Part shown: positions 1 through 11,781 of the stretch, one piece after another
How positions within the stretch are numbered: position 1 is the stretch's first letter
Layout: every line of letters begins with the position of its first letter
Assembly: GCA_947683625.1 (NCBI GenBank)
Contig: CANTUR010000039.1
Location: forward strand, 9,724,001-9,788,000
DNA length: 64,000 bases
Direction: 5' to 3'
From: Mallotus nudiflorus
Lineage: Eukaryota; Streptophyta; Magnoliopsida; Malpighiales; Euphorbiaceae
Notes under the pieces: generated by a model
Told to the model about the DNA's origin: nothing
What the model saw: the letters and a program-made list of their open reading frames with translations, nothing else
Database searches by the model: none
Program-made: the position numbers and the translations under genes

Positions 1-711
1 AAATAATGAAATCTTGTTAGAAAATTTAATGGTTTTACACATAAGTGTTTAAGGATGAATAATTAAATATAAAGTTGGAAACTTGTCAAAATTTGGGCTT
101 AATGACTTTAGAGCTCAGCATTTAATATATATATGTATATATATATATATATATATATAGTTGCTGTTGTTTCATTGGAGTGATTTGATATATACTGGTT
201 CTGGATTCTGAGGAAAAGCAATATGCACAGCATAACAGAAAAAGTGGGACTATGGGGGTATGTTGACTATGCATGCATGAAAGGGATGTAAGAGACTTCT
301 GGGTAACTGAGGACCAAATCAATGGTGCCTGAGCTGGTGGTTGTGGTAGTTTTTTTGGCAGCCTTGTAAACTTATTTGGGTCAGATAATTTGTATAATTT
401 GCTAAAGTCCACTCGAACAATTTTGAAATTTATGTACTTGTGCTTTGTGCATTTTGATATCGTTGAGATTGATCTTTGTTTCTAGAATCTGCAATAGTCT
501 GATTGACTCAGCATTGCTTTCTTTGCATGTTCATTATAGCTGGATCCTAATTTGGATTTTCATGAACTGCGCCCTAGACAGAGAAAAGTGATTTTTATTC
601 AAATGCCTTGAAAGCTACATGTGTCAGCTGAGTTGTATGCTAGATCAGATAGTCATATGCAGTTTGGGTGTGTCCTTAACCCCTGAATCTCTTTTGTATA
701 TCCATGCTATA

Positions 712-742
<31 letters not shown>

Positions 743-801
743 GCCTATGAGCATGTCAGTTATGCCACATTGGTTAAATTGATGATTTGCTACAAATGTA
801 G
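1..801 (+). other. Intron/noncoding stretch upstream of the first visible PRP40C exon
   Basis: I find no convincing exon here. A TA microsatellite lies at about 126-159, and an AT run followed by poly-T at about 708-742 sits upstream of the splice acceptor that ends at 801. A short segment near 541-610 translates to something like the end of an FF domain but is not an intact exon (see findings). The 5' part of the gene must lie left of the window. Confidence 0.6.
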
Positions 802-3562
802 AGTTCATCCTTTGAAGAAGCTAGCCCAAGAAAAGGCTCAAGCGGAACGTGCTGCAGCAGCTACTAGTTTCAAATCAATGCTTCGAGATAAAGGCGATCT
901 AACAGCCAATTCCCGTTGGTCCAAGGTATAGATTATAAATAATGTTTCTATTCAATACTTGTTTGCGCCTTAATAATTGTTGAGTTGGTTGAGGTCAGTA
1001 CATTGGACTGAATTGACTGCCACTAATATGAATTTTCTTGTAAAAGTAATGTAGTTCAAATCAATATTAAAACAAAATTCTTAACTCCATGCAACAGTGA
1101 ATAGCAGGAATATTTAGAAAACTCTTTTTCCTTCTTTCGTAATATTCTTGAAGTTTGTGCAACATTAACTCTAACTTTGTATATTCAAACATGTTACTCA
1201 AATAGCTGTGGAAATTATCAAAATGCCATTGCTTGCTGAAGCCATCAATTATGGACTAGCATATGTATATAAGACTTTGAAAAAGGACTAGAAAAAACTT
1301 CAGATTTTCCCAAATAAGTTCTGTGTTAAATTTACTAAATTCAATAGTCCTAAGTATCCCGTTTGTACGTTTTTGCTTCTTGTTATCTGCCATCAAATGC
1401 CAATGTTCAAATACAATTTTCCAATATCGGTACTTTATGGTATGATGGAGTGATAAAACTATAACTAGGATCAGTAAGATTACTGCTGCTAGCTTTATAA
1501 TGTTTTGCAACACTTAATCATTTTGGACAATTGTTGGACAGAACATTTCTTGGCATAGTTACATAGTTTGATGTATTTTAAACCCATAATAATATAATGT
1601 GCTTTCTATACAGTTTTCTGATTGTTATTACACTCAATTTGTTTTCATATATTCTATTTCCAGATAGAAATTTTAAGAATGTTAAATTGCCAGTGTAGTA
1701 TTTGGACATGATTTTTTTTTTGTTTGCACTGCATAAATGCCAAGGAAATTGAAATTTCAAGGTCTTTAGCCTTTTTCTCTTGTATTATGAAGCCTTCTCA
1801 TGCAATTTGTTGTGCATTTTATTTCAAACATGTGTGCCTGATTTGCTTAAGTGCATATGCCTGGGCTGAGGTCTTTATACTTGACTGTGGTTGGTTTTAT
1901 TAACTATCATCTGTTGCCATATGCAAGTAATGAGTTTTGGCCAAAATAAAGCATGACTATCATCTTTAGAGTTTAGATACAGTGCAAACTGAGTCTTGGG
2001 ATATTTTCTGATCATTATGCATTGCAGTTCTATGTGTGCGCATATTTGTAGAAATAGTCAGTACCTGTGATATTATACACATTGTATTAGCTAGGTGCTT
2101 CAAAGATTTAGTAGTTGTACCTAACCAAAGAACCAAAAGTAGGCATGATCTCTGAGAAAACAAATGAGATTCTTGAGCATGTTAAAGTTTATCATATAAC
2201 TTAAAATGAATTTTATGTTACTTTGTCCTTATCATAGGTGAAGGAAAGCCTAAGGAATGATCCAAGGTACAAATCTGTAAAGCATGAAGAGCGGGAAGTT
2301 TTATTCAATGAGTACTTGTCTGAACTAAAAGCTGCAGAAGAGGATGCAGAAAGAGATGCTAAAGTCAAAAGGGAGGAGCAGGTATATGCATATTAATGAC
2401 TCTAAAATTTTCAGCATGTATGGAACGTGCAGGTAAGTGTTTTAGTTTTCAGCTTCCTTTTGTTTTTCTAGGAGAAGTTAAAGGAGAGGGAGCGAGAGTT
2501 GCGTAAGCGGAAGGAGAGAGAAGAACAAGAAATGGAAAGGGTCCGAGAGAAAGTTCGGAGGAAGGAGGCAGTTTCATCTTTTCAAGCTTTGCTTGTGGAG
2601 ACAATCAAGGATTCCCAGGTATTTTTCTTGTAGCCAGGAAATAAGATTTGATAAATGGGTGGCGGAAATTCACCTGAGTACCCAATTATGCTAGGTGCTC
2701 TATCGAAGGTGACACAGAATTGCTCAACTATATTGGCTGCATGATTGATTGATGTTGTTAAATGGTATTGATGTTTGTGGTGAATATTTACTAGAAAAAT
2801 TGATCTTTCTCAGTTTTTGGTGAATTTTACCAATTGTAATTTGCTGCAAGACTTGACTAGCTGTTTCCTTCAGTTTGTTTACCTTGATGAGGAAAAGGGC
2901 CTGCATGGATATTCTGTTTTGGTAGCAAGCTTTACTGGTTGGAATCTGAGTAAAAATGTTGCCATTGTAAGAAATTAGAAGTCTCTATACTGTAGTAGGA
3001 AATAGGCTAGACGTAGTAAAAGATTCTTTAGCATTTGTTTAATTTCCTGCTAGTGCAGTTATCTAGAATAGTTGAGCCGCCTAAATGTTTTATTTCTCTT
3101 AGTTCTGTTATAAGATACAAATTTTTGTATGAAGTGATGTTGGGAGTATCAGTATGACCATTTCTCACTTGAATTCAAATTTTTGTAATTAGTATGTCAA
3201 TTCACCATATATTGTTTTACCAGTACAAAAGGTGAATTCTTAAATTAGTTTCTCTGGGGTAGGTTCAGAAAGTAGGACTTCCTAGGTAGTAGCATTATAG
3301 TCTTGTTTTGTTTGCATAATCAACAATTCTAAATCTCAAAAAGTAGAGAACCAGTGCTTTTGGTTCATGGATGAGATAAAATGGGACTGAAACAAGATAC
3401 CATTGGTTGGAAGGGTTTGGTCTGAAGTAGACAAGACAAGACAAGTGTTAATAAACATTTAAAATGACTATAGTACCCATATTATTTATTTGATCTCTTG
3501 CATTTTTTGAAAATATTTGTTAAATAATTCTTTTGAGAATATTTATAAAATCTCTCTTGCTC

Positions 3563-3614
<52 letters not shown>

Positions 3615-4099
3615 TTCTATGAATCAATTATTGAAATTTTCATTTTTAAGTACAAGAGGTGAATGAGTTTTGTATAATTTTTATAATTTTAATATTTATT
3701 TTAAATTTTAAATACTGTTTTATATTTATTGTATTTAGTTATCATATTTTATTTTAATTTGATCTTAAAATTTTTTTGAATAGTTAAGGATATAATCAAA
3801 ATAAGCAAAGCTAAAATGCTTGTTCCTAACCTTGTCTCAATTTGTCCGCTCTTTTTAGAGTGGACAAGATATCCCTGTTGGAGCAGGACAAGGTAGAGCA
3901 AATAAAGGAATAGGATTTATCTCATCCAATTCAGTGCCAACCCATGAAGCAGATGCACCTAACTGTACAGGAGTTACGTACCTAGGACTGATTGAATTCA
4001 AATTCTTCAGTTGAGAAAATCTGATCAACTAATTTACCCTTAGTTAAACACTATAATAAAACTAAATGCTTCTCCCCTTTTGTTGGTTTATACATATAT

Positions 4100-4182
<83 letters not shown>

Positions 4183-6773
4183 CATATATATACACACACA
4201 CACATATATCATTTGTTTCCACATTTCATTTTTATCGAATGGCCAATTCTATTTTTCAAAAGATTTTTATATTGAATATGTTAGCCTTCAAACAATTCAT
4301 TAGCACTCATTTAATAAAGGCCTATTTTTTAATTTTTAATTTTTAAATTTTATTAAAAAAATGAAGTACGGATAATGTGTTCAAAGCCTATTTTATAAAT
4401 TGTGTTTTAATTTTGATTTATTTTATGTTTTTTAAACTAATGTGACTATATATCCTGGACTGAGTCCATTGGTCCAAAATTAGTCATACTTACTGGCGAG
4501 TGGCTCACTAAAAAATTGGTTTCAGAAGCTTACTTCTGTAGTAGGCCATCGTGAAACAGCCAGTGCACTAGTTTTCAATTAATCTTAACAGTTTATTTTA
4601 AAATTGTATTTGTGATATTATTAAAAGCCAAAGTGCTTTGTAACATTCATATTTGTAACAATATGTATACGTTGTCAACTAAGAACAAGTTATTTTGAAT
4701 GTTGTCATAATGTATTCTCAGATGACCTTTTTTCTTGAACTCTGAAGTTGAGTCATTTTACTATGTGTACGTGGCTAGTTATCTTAAAATGTCCCTGTTA
4801 TGGTTTTAATGATGTATTGATGGATTAGGGTTTAGTAAAATTGAGGATTTATGGTCAGGAGCTGGAATCTTGTAGGCTTGGTTTGTTTTACCCTTGAGCA
4901 AAAAATGGTAAGATTCACAAGATCAGGTTGTACAAAATTGCTTGGAAGCAATATCTTAATGGGATAGATTTTGCATGGCTTAAAACTTTACATGTTTATA
5001 TAGTGAAGAAAGAGGGGGGAACCTTGATTTCTTTGGCCCAGTGAGATGATGAATTTTGGGAACAATTAACACTGTTGCCCTACAACTACACAGGGTTGTA
5101 AACAGTATCTCATACACTACAGGTATTTGGTATGCTTTGAAATTGATAGTGGAAATTCTTGGAATAGGATTCTATTTTCTTCTTTGGTGCACAATAGATA
5201 CCAAAAACAAAGTTGAAATAGAATGACCTATATTCTAGTGGGAAGAACATTTACTCGTGTGCAGGGATTTTGAAATTATCATTAAAAGTTTATTTATCAA
5301 AAATAGATTTGAAATAGAATTCTTTGCATCTAGACTTCCGTTTTCATTTCCATTCTATTTCTATAGGAGTTGAATAAGTATAATAAATAGACTAGTTGTA
5401 TGACACCAAAAAATTCTAAGGAAACAATAAAAACTTCTGAATAATTTCATTTGTTATGAGCCTGAACAAAAGGTTAGGATGCATGAGTTTTTGTAGAGAC
5501 ATTACTTTTTTTCTTGCCATTTCTGGTGTAGGATTAGTGGCTTTAACTCTGAGGTTCAAAATTGGATCACTGTTTTCTAGCCATGCAATAGATGAATTAC
5601 CTATAATCATTTGAATCAAATGGACAAAGGTATGAATCACAGTTGAGGCATCCTTCTAGTGATTATCATCAGAAAATGGAGCTGCATCTTCTGAGAGAAG
5701 TGGGTTCGAGTTCAGTCATATAACACAAACTAAGAGATGATAGATAATTGAGATGTACAGACTTCTATGAGTGAATAATTACATTGCTAGAGAACTCCAA
5801 AAAGCCAGGTGTTCCACTCTTTCAACTAGCAAATGTTGAGCAGTCTGCTCAAATACCTTAGTGTTGCTGCTACTGGCTAACTTTGACTACCTAATGAAAA
5901 CTGAGTCTCTTATTATTTTAACTTATGAAACTATAGGTGGAAATAGATTCGAAAGATATTGCAGTTGTTTCAAAAGTTAGGGATAGATGCTGCATTATTA
6001 TTTCAAGGAAGCAAAATACACATGTTAAAGCATCTTGCTTGCTTCTATTCAATCGTACAGGACCAACCCCACCATACTTCTGTCATATGACTTTATTTTT
6101 CTTAGGCGCTTGCGGTTCTAATTAACTTCTATCATGCACTAGGCATCTTGGACGGAATCAAAGCCAAGATTGGAGAAGGATCCTCAAGGGCGTGGAACTA
6201 ACCTCTATTTGGATCCATCTGACACTGAAAAGCTGTTCCGGGAACATGTAAAGATGTTGCATGAGGTAATTTCTGGATAAAATATGCTTGCTGGTTGTTG
6301 AAGGTCCTTTTTGTGGGTATGGCCTATGCCAATGGATTTGGATATGATTTTATTCTCAGCACATAATTATAAAGTATGACAAGTTTTTAATTAATAGCAA
6401 ATGTATTGGAAGTTGTATTGATCAATATTTATTGATTTTTGTGTTCTTTCCCCAGCGATGCACACATGAATTCAAGGCTCTGCTAGCAGAAGTTCTAAAT
6501 GCCGAAGCAGTTTCCCAAAGGACAGAGGATGGGAAAACAGTATTTGATTCGTGGTCAACAGCTAAACGTATATTGAAGCCAGACCCCAGGTTTAACAAGA
6601 TGCCTAGAAAAGAGCGAGAAATTTTGTGGCGTCGCCATGCAGAGGACATGTTGCGGAAACTGAAAACTGCACTTGATGAAAAGGAGGATAAGCATACAGA
6701 TCCAAAGAGTAAAAGCTTTACTGATTCTGGAAAGTACTTGTCAGGATCAAAGCGGACCAGTGACCGTAGATAG
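802..6773 (+). CDS. PRP40C: Pre-mRNA-processing protein 40C-like, 3' part (last five exons, FF domains)
   Basis: Exons: 802-925, 2238-2381, 2472-2618, 6143-6265, 6456-6773 (stop TAG 6771-6773). Every intron has GT..AG ends, and the exons join in phase 0 into 284 codons. The first codon is split and needs an upstream AG to give Arg. Three FF modules are visible: one across exons 1-2 (FKSML ... DPRYKSV ... LFNEYL), one across exons 3-5 (FQALLVETIKD ... LFREHVKMLHE), and one in the last exon (TEDGKTVFDSWSTAKR ... DPRFNKMPRKEREILWRRH). A highly charged Arg/Glu/Lys helix (exon 3) links the first two. The order and C-terminal tail match plant PRP40C, related to animal TCERG1/CA150; the WW domains would lie upstream. 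Family knowledge: FF domains bind the phosphorylated CTD of RNA polymerase II and splicing factors, coupling transcription to splicing in the nucleus. No stop or frameshift is seen in these exons, so this part looks functional. The symbol is inferred by similarity from memory. Confidence 0.88.
926..2237 (+). other. PRP40C intron (1.3 kb)
   Basis: This is bounded by GT at 926 and AG at 2236-2237. It is AT-rich with no recognisable gene or transposon. The short open frames in it have no family resemblance. Confidence 0.7.
3356..3945. mobile_element. Possible MITE inside the PRP40C intron
   Basis: GGATGAGATAAA (3369-3380) is matched exactly by its inverse TTTATCTCATCC (3916-3927), with looser complementarity outside it (TTGGTTCAT / CAGTGCCAACC). 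The ends and the target duplication are not resolved. The GA/TA microsatellite lies inside the unit. It could also be a chance short inverted repeat. Confidence 0.35.
3563..3612. repeat. Compound microsatellite (TA)n(GA)n
   Basis: About nine TA units are followed by about sixteen GA units, within the large PRP40C intron. Confidence 0.95.
4101..4206. repeat. (CA)n microsatellite with TATA interruptions
   Basis: An almost uninterrupted CA run with one GCA variant, then TATATACATATATATA, then CA again. It gives rise to spurious Thr/His open frames. Confidence 0.95.
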
Positions 6774-8009
6774 CTGATCTTATTTTTGGTTAGGAAGTAG
6801 GCATGTTTAAAGTTACGGACTGCGTCACTTTAGGTGTGTTTACATGCAAATCAAGGAGTTAGTGTCCAGTTTACGCTGTATGCCGTATTGTGTATCCCAA
6901 TCAGGCTGATGATTATTACCGTATGCACACTTATACTATATCAGCACTATAAACAATCAGGAATATGAATGTGAATTCTTTTATTTGGCCTTTATGGACT
7001 CTTTATTTAGCTGGAGTTACCTTAACCCAAAATTGAATGAAGAATAGATGACCTGCGAGGTCCTCTTGGCTCCTTGATGGTTATGCCATTTTGTATTTCC
7101 AGGAGAACGGTAAATATCGAACTGAATGCATTGTCATGGACGTGTATCTATCAAGTGCACTGTTAGTTGAACTGTACAGGACTTTCTCTACCATTTGCAG
7201 GACATTATTTACCTGCCTATGTAGTTATTGGAAACTTGTTTTGTTTTCCGAAGTTGATTTTCCAGCCCAAAAAGAGCTGCTGCTTTAATCATTCAGCAAA
7301 GGGCAAAGATTGGATTGAAGCAACCTAAAAGTTTAAGTTGAAATAAAATGCTCCAGCCAAATATAAATGAATCATTTTAATTTGGTCTAAAGAGACTTAA
7401 ATTGCTGACTTGTTTGTAATTTAGTCCACTTTTTAAATTTTGACATGGATGTCTTAATTTGGCTAATGCATGGCAAATGTTGTCTACAGTTAAATATTAG
7501 TCAAAAACAAATGTGGAAGTGCAAACATGGCATCCCATGTGGCGACGTTGTTGTGGCTTCTATTTTTACCTCAGGTATGTGTGTGTATATATATAGTAAT
7601 TAATTTGAAAAAAAATAATAAAATAAAAGTAAAAACAGAAAAGAAGATAAAAATATAGAATTATGTAGTTTGATGTAAGTATACGTTCATGAGTGAGAAA
7701 AAGAGAATTTACTATAAACTTGAGAAATTACAACTAAGTAAAGAGACACACTCAAACTCTTCATCGAGTACACCCAAATTATCTTTCAAAGCTTACAAAA
7801 CAAAGAGTCGATGAATTGTGGCCTTAACAACGAAAAAGGCCAAGTTCTTGAATGGAAAAATATCCATAACTTTATACTGTTTTAGAATTTTAGGTATAAA
7901 ATTGAATTTTGTTTTCAGAACATATAAGAGAAAAAAGAATTTCAATTTTATTAAAAAATTTCACCCATTTTCTCTATATATTCCTGCTCATTTTAGCTTT
8001 ATCAACTTG
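6774..8009 (+). other. PRP40C 3' UTR and downstream flank
   Basis: Noncoding after the TAG stop. An AATAAA-type signal lies at 7342-7347, but the real poly(A) site cannot be fixed by eye. From about 7590 the sequence becomes a very A-rich intergenic stretch in which I see nothing else. Confidence 0.5.
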
Positions 8010-9030
8010 TTTCTTGAAATTTGACCTAATTAATACTTATCTTCCTCTTATTTTAAAGTCGAAGAGTTATCTCCCTCAAAACTTTTATTCTGTTACATTT
8101 AAAAATTTTTGTTAGGATTAAACTTTTTTTAATTAAATGCTATATAAAAAGAAAAAATGCAATTTCAAATAGTAAAAAATTATAATTAATTAGAAGGCCT
8201 AATTACTTAGAATATTAATTTTAGCATGCTCTTTCAACATTTAATTAAAAAGTCTTGAACTTTATATTTTTTTAACAATTTTAATACATTCTTTAACATT
8301 TATAAAAAAAATAATAAACTTTACAATTTTTTAACATTTTAACATGTTCTTTCAAAAATTTTGTCAAAGTTCAAATTTTTTTTAGATAATTAGACTAATA
8401 TTAAATTATATTTATTCAATCAATTTTTTAACATCTTATAAAATATTGTATTATTTTATGTTGATCTGACACCAAATTACTTTTAGTTAAAAACAAAATT
8501 ATCAAGTTAGTAAAAATTATCCTTCTTAAAATATACTATTTTAAAATAAAAAATATTATGTCAATTTGTTATAAATTTGAAATCACTTATATAACACCGA
8601 AATGATTTTTTAATAAAAAACATACTAAAATTATTAAAAGATTTAAAAATTAACTATCTTAAAGTGAAAAAGATATTTTAATATTATATAAACAATTGCA
8701 AATTTATGATAAATTAAAATATTATATTTTTTATTTTAAAATAACATATTTTAAGGATAATTTTTGCTAACTCATTAAATTCTTTTTCTTTTTAAATTAA
8801 AATGTGTTTAGTGTTATATTAATATAACATTTTATCTGATATTAAAATATTGATTAAACAAGGAAAAATCCATTATTAAATTTCTGAATTATGACACTCT
8901 ATTTTATTGAGCCTATAAATATTTGTTGTGTTTTAAAAAGGTTTCAATCTTTTATTTTCGTGTATATTGAAGACAAATCTAACAAATGTGTTAAATTTTG
9001 AAAACCACTGTTAATCCCATATGCACGTGG
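8010..9030 (+). repeat. Left arm of a long imperfect inverted repeat
   Basis: The reverse complement of 18590-19280 aligns here in order. 8887-9006 matches 18631-18751 at roughly 85% by eye (shared stretches include TTTATTTTCG and TGAAGACAAATCTAACA). 8215-8345 matches about 18840-19000, and 8085-8190 matches about 19100-19215. The arm is lengthened by a MITE-like insertion at 8463-8838. Together with the right arm it frames 9.5 kb that includes the SAM-synthetase fragment and copia-A. It may be the terminal inverted repeat of a Mutator-like element, or one of two opposed copies of a dispersed repeat. Confidence 0.65.
8463..8838. mobile_element. MITE-like palindromic insertion
   Basis: An imperfect inverted repeat of about 375 bp. 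GTTAGTAAAAATTATCC near 8505 is mirrored by GGATAATTTTTGCTAAC near 8757, and the similarity continues inward through AT-rich blocks (TATTTTAAAATAA) and outward (GACACCAAATTAC / AATGTGTTTAGTGTT). It has no counterpart in the right arm at 18590-19280, so it is a later insertion. Exact ends and target duplication are uncertain. Confidence 0.5.
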
Positions 9031-9107
9031 ACAGAGAATGAAGATGATGTGGACAGAGAACGAAGGACAGAGAAAAGGATTAAAACACATGTGAAAAAGA
9101 ATTGCCC

Positions 9108-10160
9108 TCAAATAGCATTAGAGACCTGAAAGATGCACCAAGGAGCAACAATGCTCTTGGCTGCCTGCCTAACAATGTAGGCTCCACTCCTGTCATCCTT
9201 GGAGGGATCCTTCCCAGAGAAAGCACCGCCACTATGAGCTCCCCAACCACTGTAGGTGTCAATAATAATTTTGCGACCAGTGAGTCCAACATCACCATGT
9301 AGGCCACCGATGACAAACCTGCCTGATGGGTTAAGATGTAAGATGGTTTTCACCAGTTCATATGCAATTGTGTATTGTTTAAAGAAACGAGCAGCACCAC
9401 GTTCGAAAGCAAAAATTCTAATAAATGGGATCAGAATCACTCTTGACTACTCATCAGGTTAAAAAGTTAAAACCATAGGTTTCTTTGCCATATTAAGATC
9501 ACTATATAGAGTAACAATATTTTCCATTCACTATAACTTCTTAAAAAAAAAAAAAAGGATATTAAGCTCCACCAGTTAAAGAACTCATGCTCATTTATAA
9601 AGCATTTGGTCTGCTTGATTCAAGCTGCAAGGACATGCTTCTCAACAGGGCAACAAGTACATACAACAGTTCTTAAATAACCAAGGTCAATGGCCATGTT
9701 CATATGTACATTGCTTTATAGCTACACTGGCTAAAGTAGATTGATTTTCCTTTTTGCCCCAGATTTAGTCAATCAGCACATTATTTTCTATAAAAAAGTC
9801 TTGACGCTGTAACCCATGTTGCAAAATGTAAGTCCTAGATCTTCAAAGAGCAATATTAACGTAATAGTAGACACACATATTGTAACTGTAACCTATTCAT
9901 CTTGAATCTTATCTCTCTTGAAGTGATCAATTTTTCCTCTTTCTGGAAGTGATCTGTAGTACTTAATGGTGACATGGTTTTTCCATCAGGTCTCAACAAA
10001 GGGTAGGTTCCATTCTTACGAAATTCAATGAGGCGTGCACCAAGTTTGGTTGCAAGAACATGACAAGGGGGCATAAGCTCGGGGGTTTCATTAGTGGTGT
10101 AGCCAAACATGTGACCTTGGTCATCAGCACCAATCTCCTTAAGGCACTTGGTAAGATGGT
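9108..10160 (-). pseudogene. S-adenosylmethionine synthetase fragment, broken
   Basis: Two blocks are recognisable. The upstream block (about 10155 down to 9960) reads [50 protein letters not shown], then a 1-bp frameshift after GKT into VTIKYY. The downstream block (about 9355 to 9117) reads [61 protein letters not shown]. Between them about 600 bp of unrelated sequence replaces the roughly 48 residues expected. The N-terminal part (ATP-binding start) and the C-terminal part are absent, about five residues are deleted after SIVA, and a stop follows at once. SAM synthetase makes the methyl donor AdoMet from methionine and ATP; this copy cannot encode an enzyme. Plant SAMS genes usually have an intron-free coding region, so retroposition and DNA-level capture cannot be told apart. 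It lies inside a large inverted repeat, which favours transposon capture. Confidence 0.85.
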
Positions 10161-10414
10161 AAACAATCAACAATCAATAAGCGTGCTTCCCGCATAGAAA
10201 TCAGAGATTGGTACATTTGCATGACGATATATGAAGCTCTAAGGGCTTTGGTGCTGAATTTAATTGCGTTCTCCTTTGTTGCTCTTCTTGTATAGCAAGT
10301 GAGAAAGAGAAAGAGAAACAAGAAAACCTGTTGTTGCATCTAATAAAGGAAATTCTTATAGAGCAATGTTTGAAAGGTGGTTAGTTGCTGCGCAAGAAGG
10401 TGATGATGGAAAAA
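10161..10414. other. Unassigned sequence between the SAMS fragment and copia-A
   Basis: On the - strand an open frame of about 60 codons leads into the SAMS block (STKALRASYIVMQMYQSL and onward), but it does not resemble the SAMS N terminus. It may be other captured sequence, and I do not recognise it. Confidence 0.4.
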
Positions 10415-10725
10415 TGTTGATAAAATTAGAGGAAGGAAAGAAAATATTTGAGAGAAAAATATATTAAAATGTAAGCAACTCTCGCTGTATTATTTTCATT
10501 CTTTTGTTCACGTATTTATCCTATAAAAATATGTAACAACTTATAACAATATATAACAAATAAACCTTAATTAAAAAGATTTAATTTTGACAAAACTATT
10601 CTCCACCATGCAACACACGTAATATAATTTTTTTTTGTTTTACCAAAATAAAGCTTCACCATACAAACAAAATATATTTAAAATTTTCTAGAACAGCTCT
10701 TGACAACAAATTGTTACTGTCATCA
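10415..10725 (-). repeat. copia-A 3' LTR
   Basis: Matches 18061-18362 over its whole length with scattered substitutions (shared CTTATAACAA, TTCTCCACCATGCAACACAC, CCAAAATAAAGCTTCACC). It begins TGTTGATAAA. The other end is uncertain by about 3 bp. Confidence 0.9.
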
Positions 10726-10866
10726 CTCCTCTTTGATGTAAGAGTTGTTACAAACTCCTAACTTTTCTCTTAGAGCTTCAAACCTTGACTTTTGCAATTC
10801 TTTGGTGAACATGTCAGCTAAATGATCCTTAGCATCACAATGCATTAACTGAACCTCCTCTTCTCG

Positions 10867-11781
10867 TTATGCCTCTCTAATAGCATGAAATTTAATCTTA
10901 ATATTTTTAGTTTTTCCATGGAAAACTAGATTTTTTACCATAGCAATAATTGACTTATTATCACATAGAATAATTGTTGCTTTGGATTGCTTGAATATTA
11001 AATCTTTAAGAATTTTTTTTGATCCATAGAACATGGTTGACAGCAATCGAGGCAGCAATGTACTCAACTTCTACCGTTGACTGAGCTACACTACTTTGTT
11101 TTTTTTGAACTCCAACAAAACATGCCAGAACCAAATGTGAAACAATAGCCTAAGGTGCTCTTCATATCATCTTGAAATCCTGCCCAGTCACTATCAGTAA
11201 AACGTATAAGATCGAAGGCAGTAGACTGTCTGTAGAAGATCCCAAAATCAATGGTACTTTGAATGTACCTTAAAACCCTTTTAGCAGCTTTGAAATGCAA
11301 TTCTATAGGTGAATGCATAAATCTTGACAACACACTAGTGGCAAACATAATGTCTGGTCTAGTTCCACATAGATACAATAAACACCCAACCAAGCTTCTA
11401 TAGATTGATGCATCAAAAAGACTAGAACCATCTTCTTTCTTCAAATTTTCTCCTTTGACCATAGGTATGATCACAAACTTTCTATTTTCAATTTCAAAAA
11501 TTCTTAAGAATTTCACCAGCATACTTCCTCTAAGAAATAAAAATTCCATTTGAAGTTTGCTTAATCTCCATGCCAAGAAAGTAAGACATCTCTCAAAGAT
11601 CATTCATCTAAAAAACCTCCTTCATTTGTATTTTGAATTGCCTCATAACATTATCATTGCTTCCAATCACTAAAATTTCATCTACATAAATGGAAACTAT
11701 TAGAATCTCCTGATGTTCATGCTTCACATACAAAGTTTCTTTATTACAGCTTTTAATGAATCTTAGTTTCAACACATAATT
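10867..11781 (-). pseudogene. copia-A reverse transcriptase C-terminal part and RNase H
   Basis: Reading from 11781 downwards, the RT palm continues with IVSIYVDEILVIGSN, in which the usual YVDD is YVDE. The spacer then reads SIYRSLVGCLLYLCGTRPD, LHFKAAKRVLRYIQST, FTDSDWAGFQDDMKST. The RNase H end reads [43 protein letters not shown]. Frame changes occur near 11090 and 11600. The upstream half of the RT is on the far side of the solo LTR at 11782-15016. The order and motifs are those of Ty1/copia pol. Confidence 0.88.

Larger units (their letters stand above)
2619..6142 (+). other. PRP40C large intron (3.5 kb)
   Basis: This is bounded by GT at 2619 and AG at 6141-6142, between two exons that join in frame. 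It contains microsatellites (3563-3612, 4101-4206) and a candidate MITE (about 3356-3945). I see no other coding content. Confidence 0.75.

Noticed and set aside
1256..2163. Several - strand open frames of 60-85 codons
   Set aside because: They lie in the first PRP40C intron, have AT-driven composition and no conserved motif.
4066..4346. Open frames rich in Thr-His repeats
   Set aside because: They are translations of the CA microsatellite in a PRP40C intron.
6422..6649. - strand open frame in the last PRP40C exon
   Set aside because: Shadow of the FF-domain coding sequence on the + strand.
7091..7288. Short ORF downstream of PRP40C
   Set aside because: 65 codons with no recognisable family, in the 3' flank. 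It may be UTR.
9102..9462. + strand open frames over the SAM-synthetase fragment
   Set aside because: Antisense shadows of the conserved - strand sequence.
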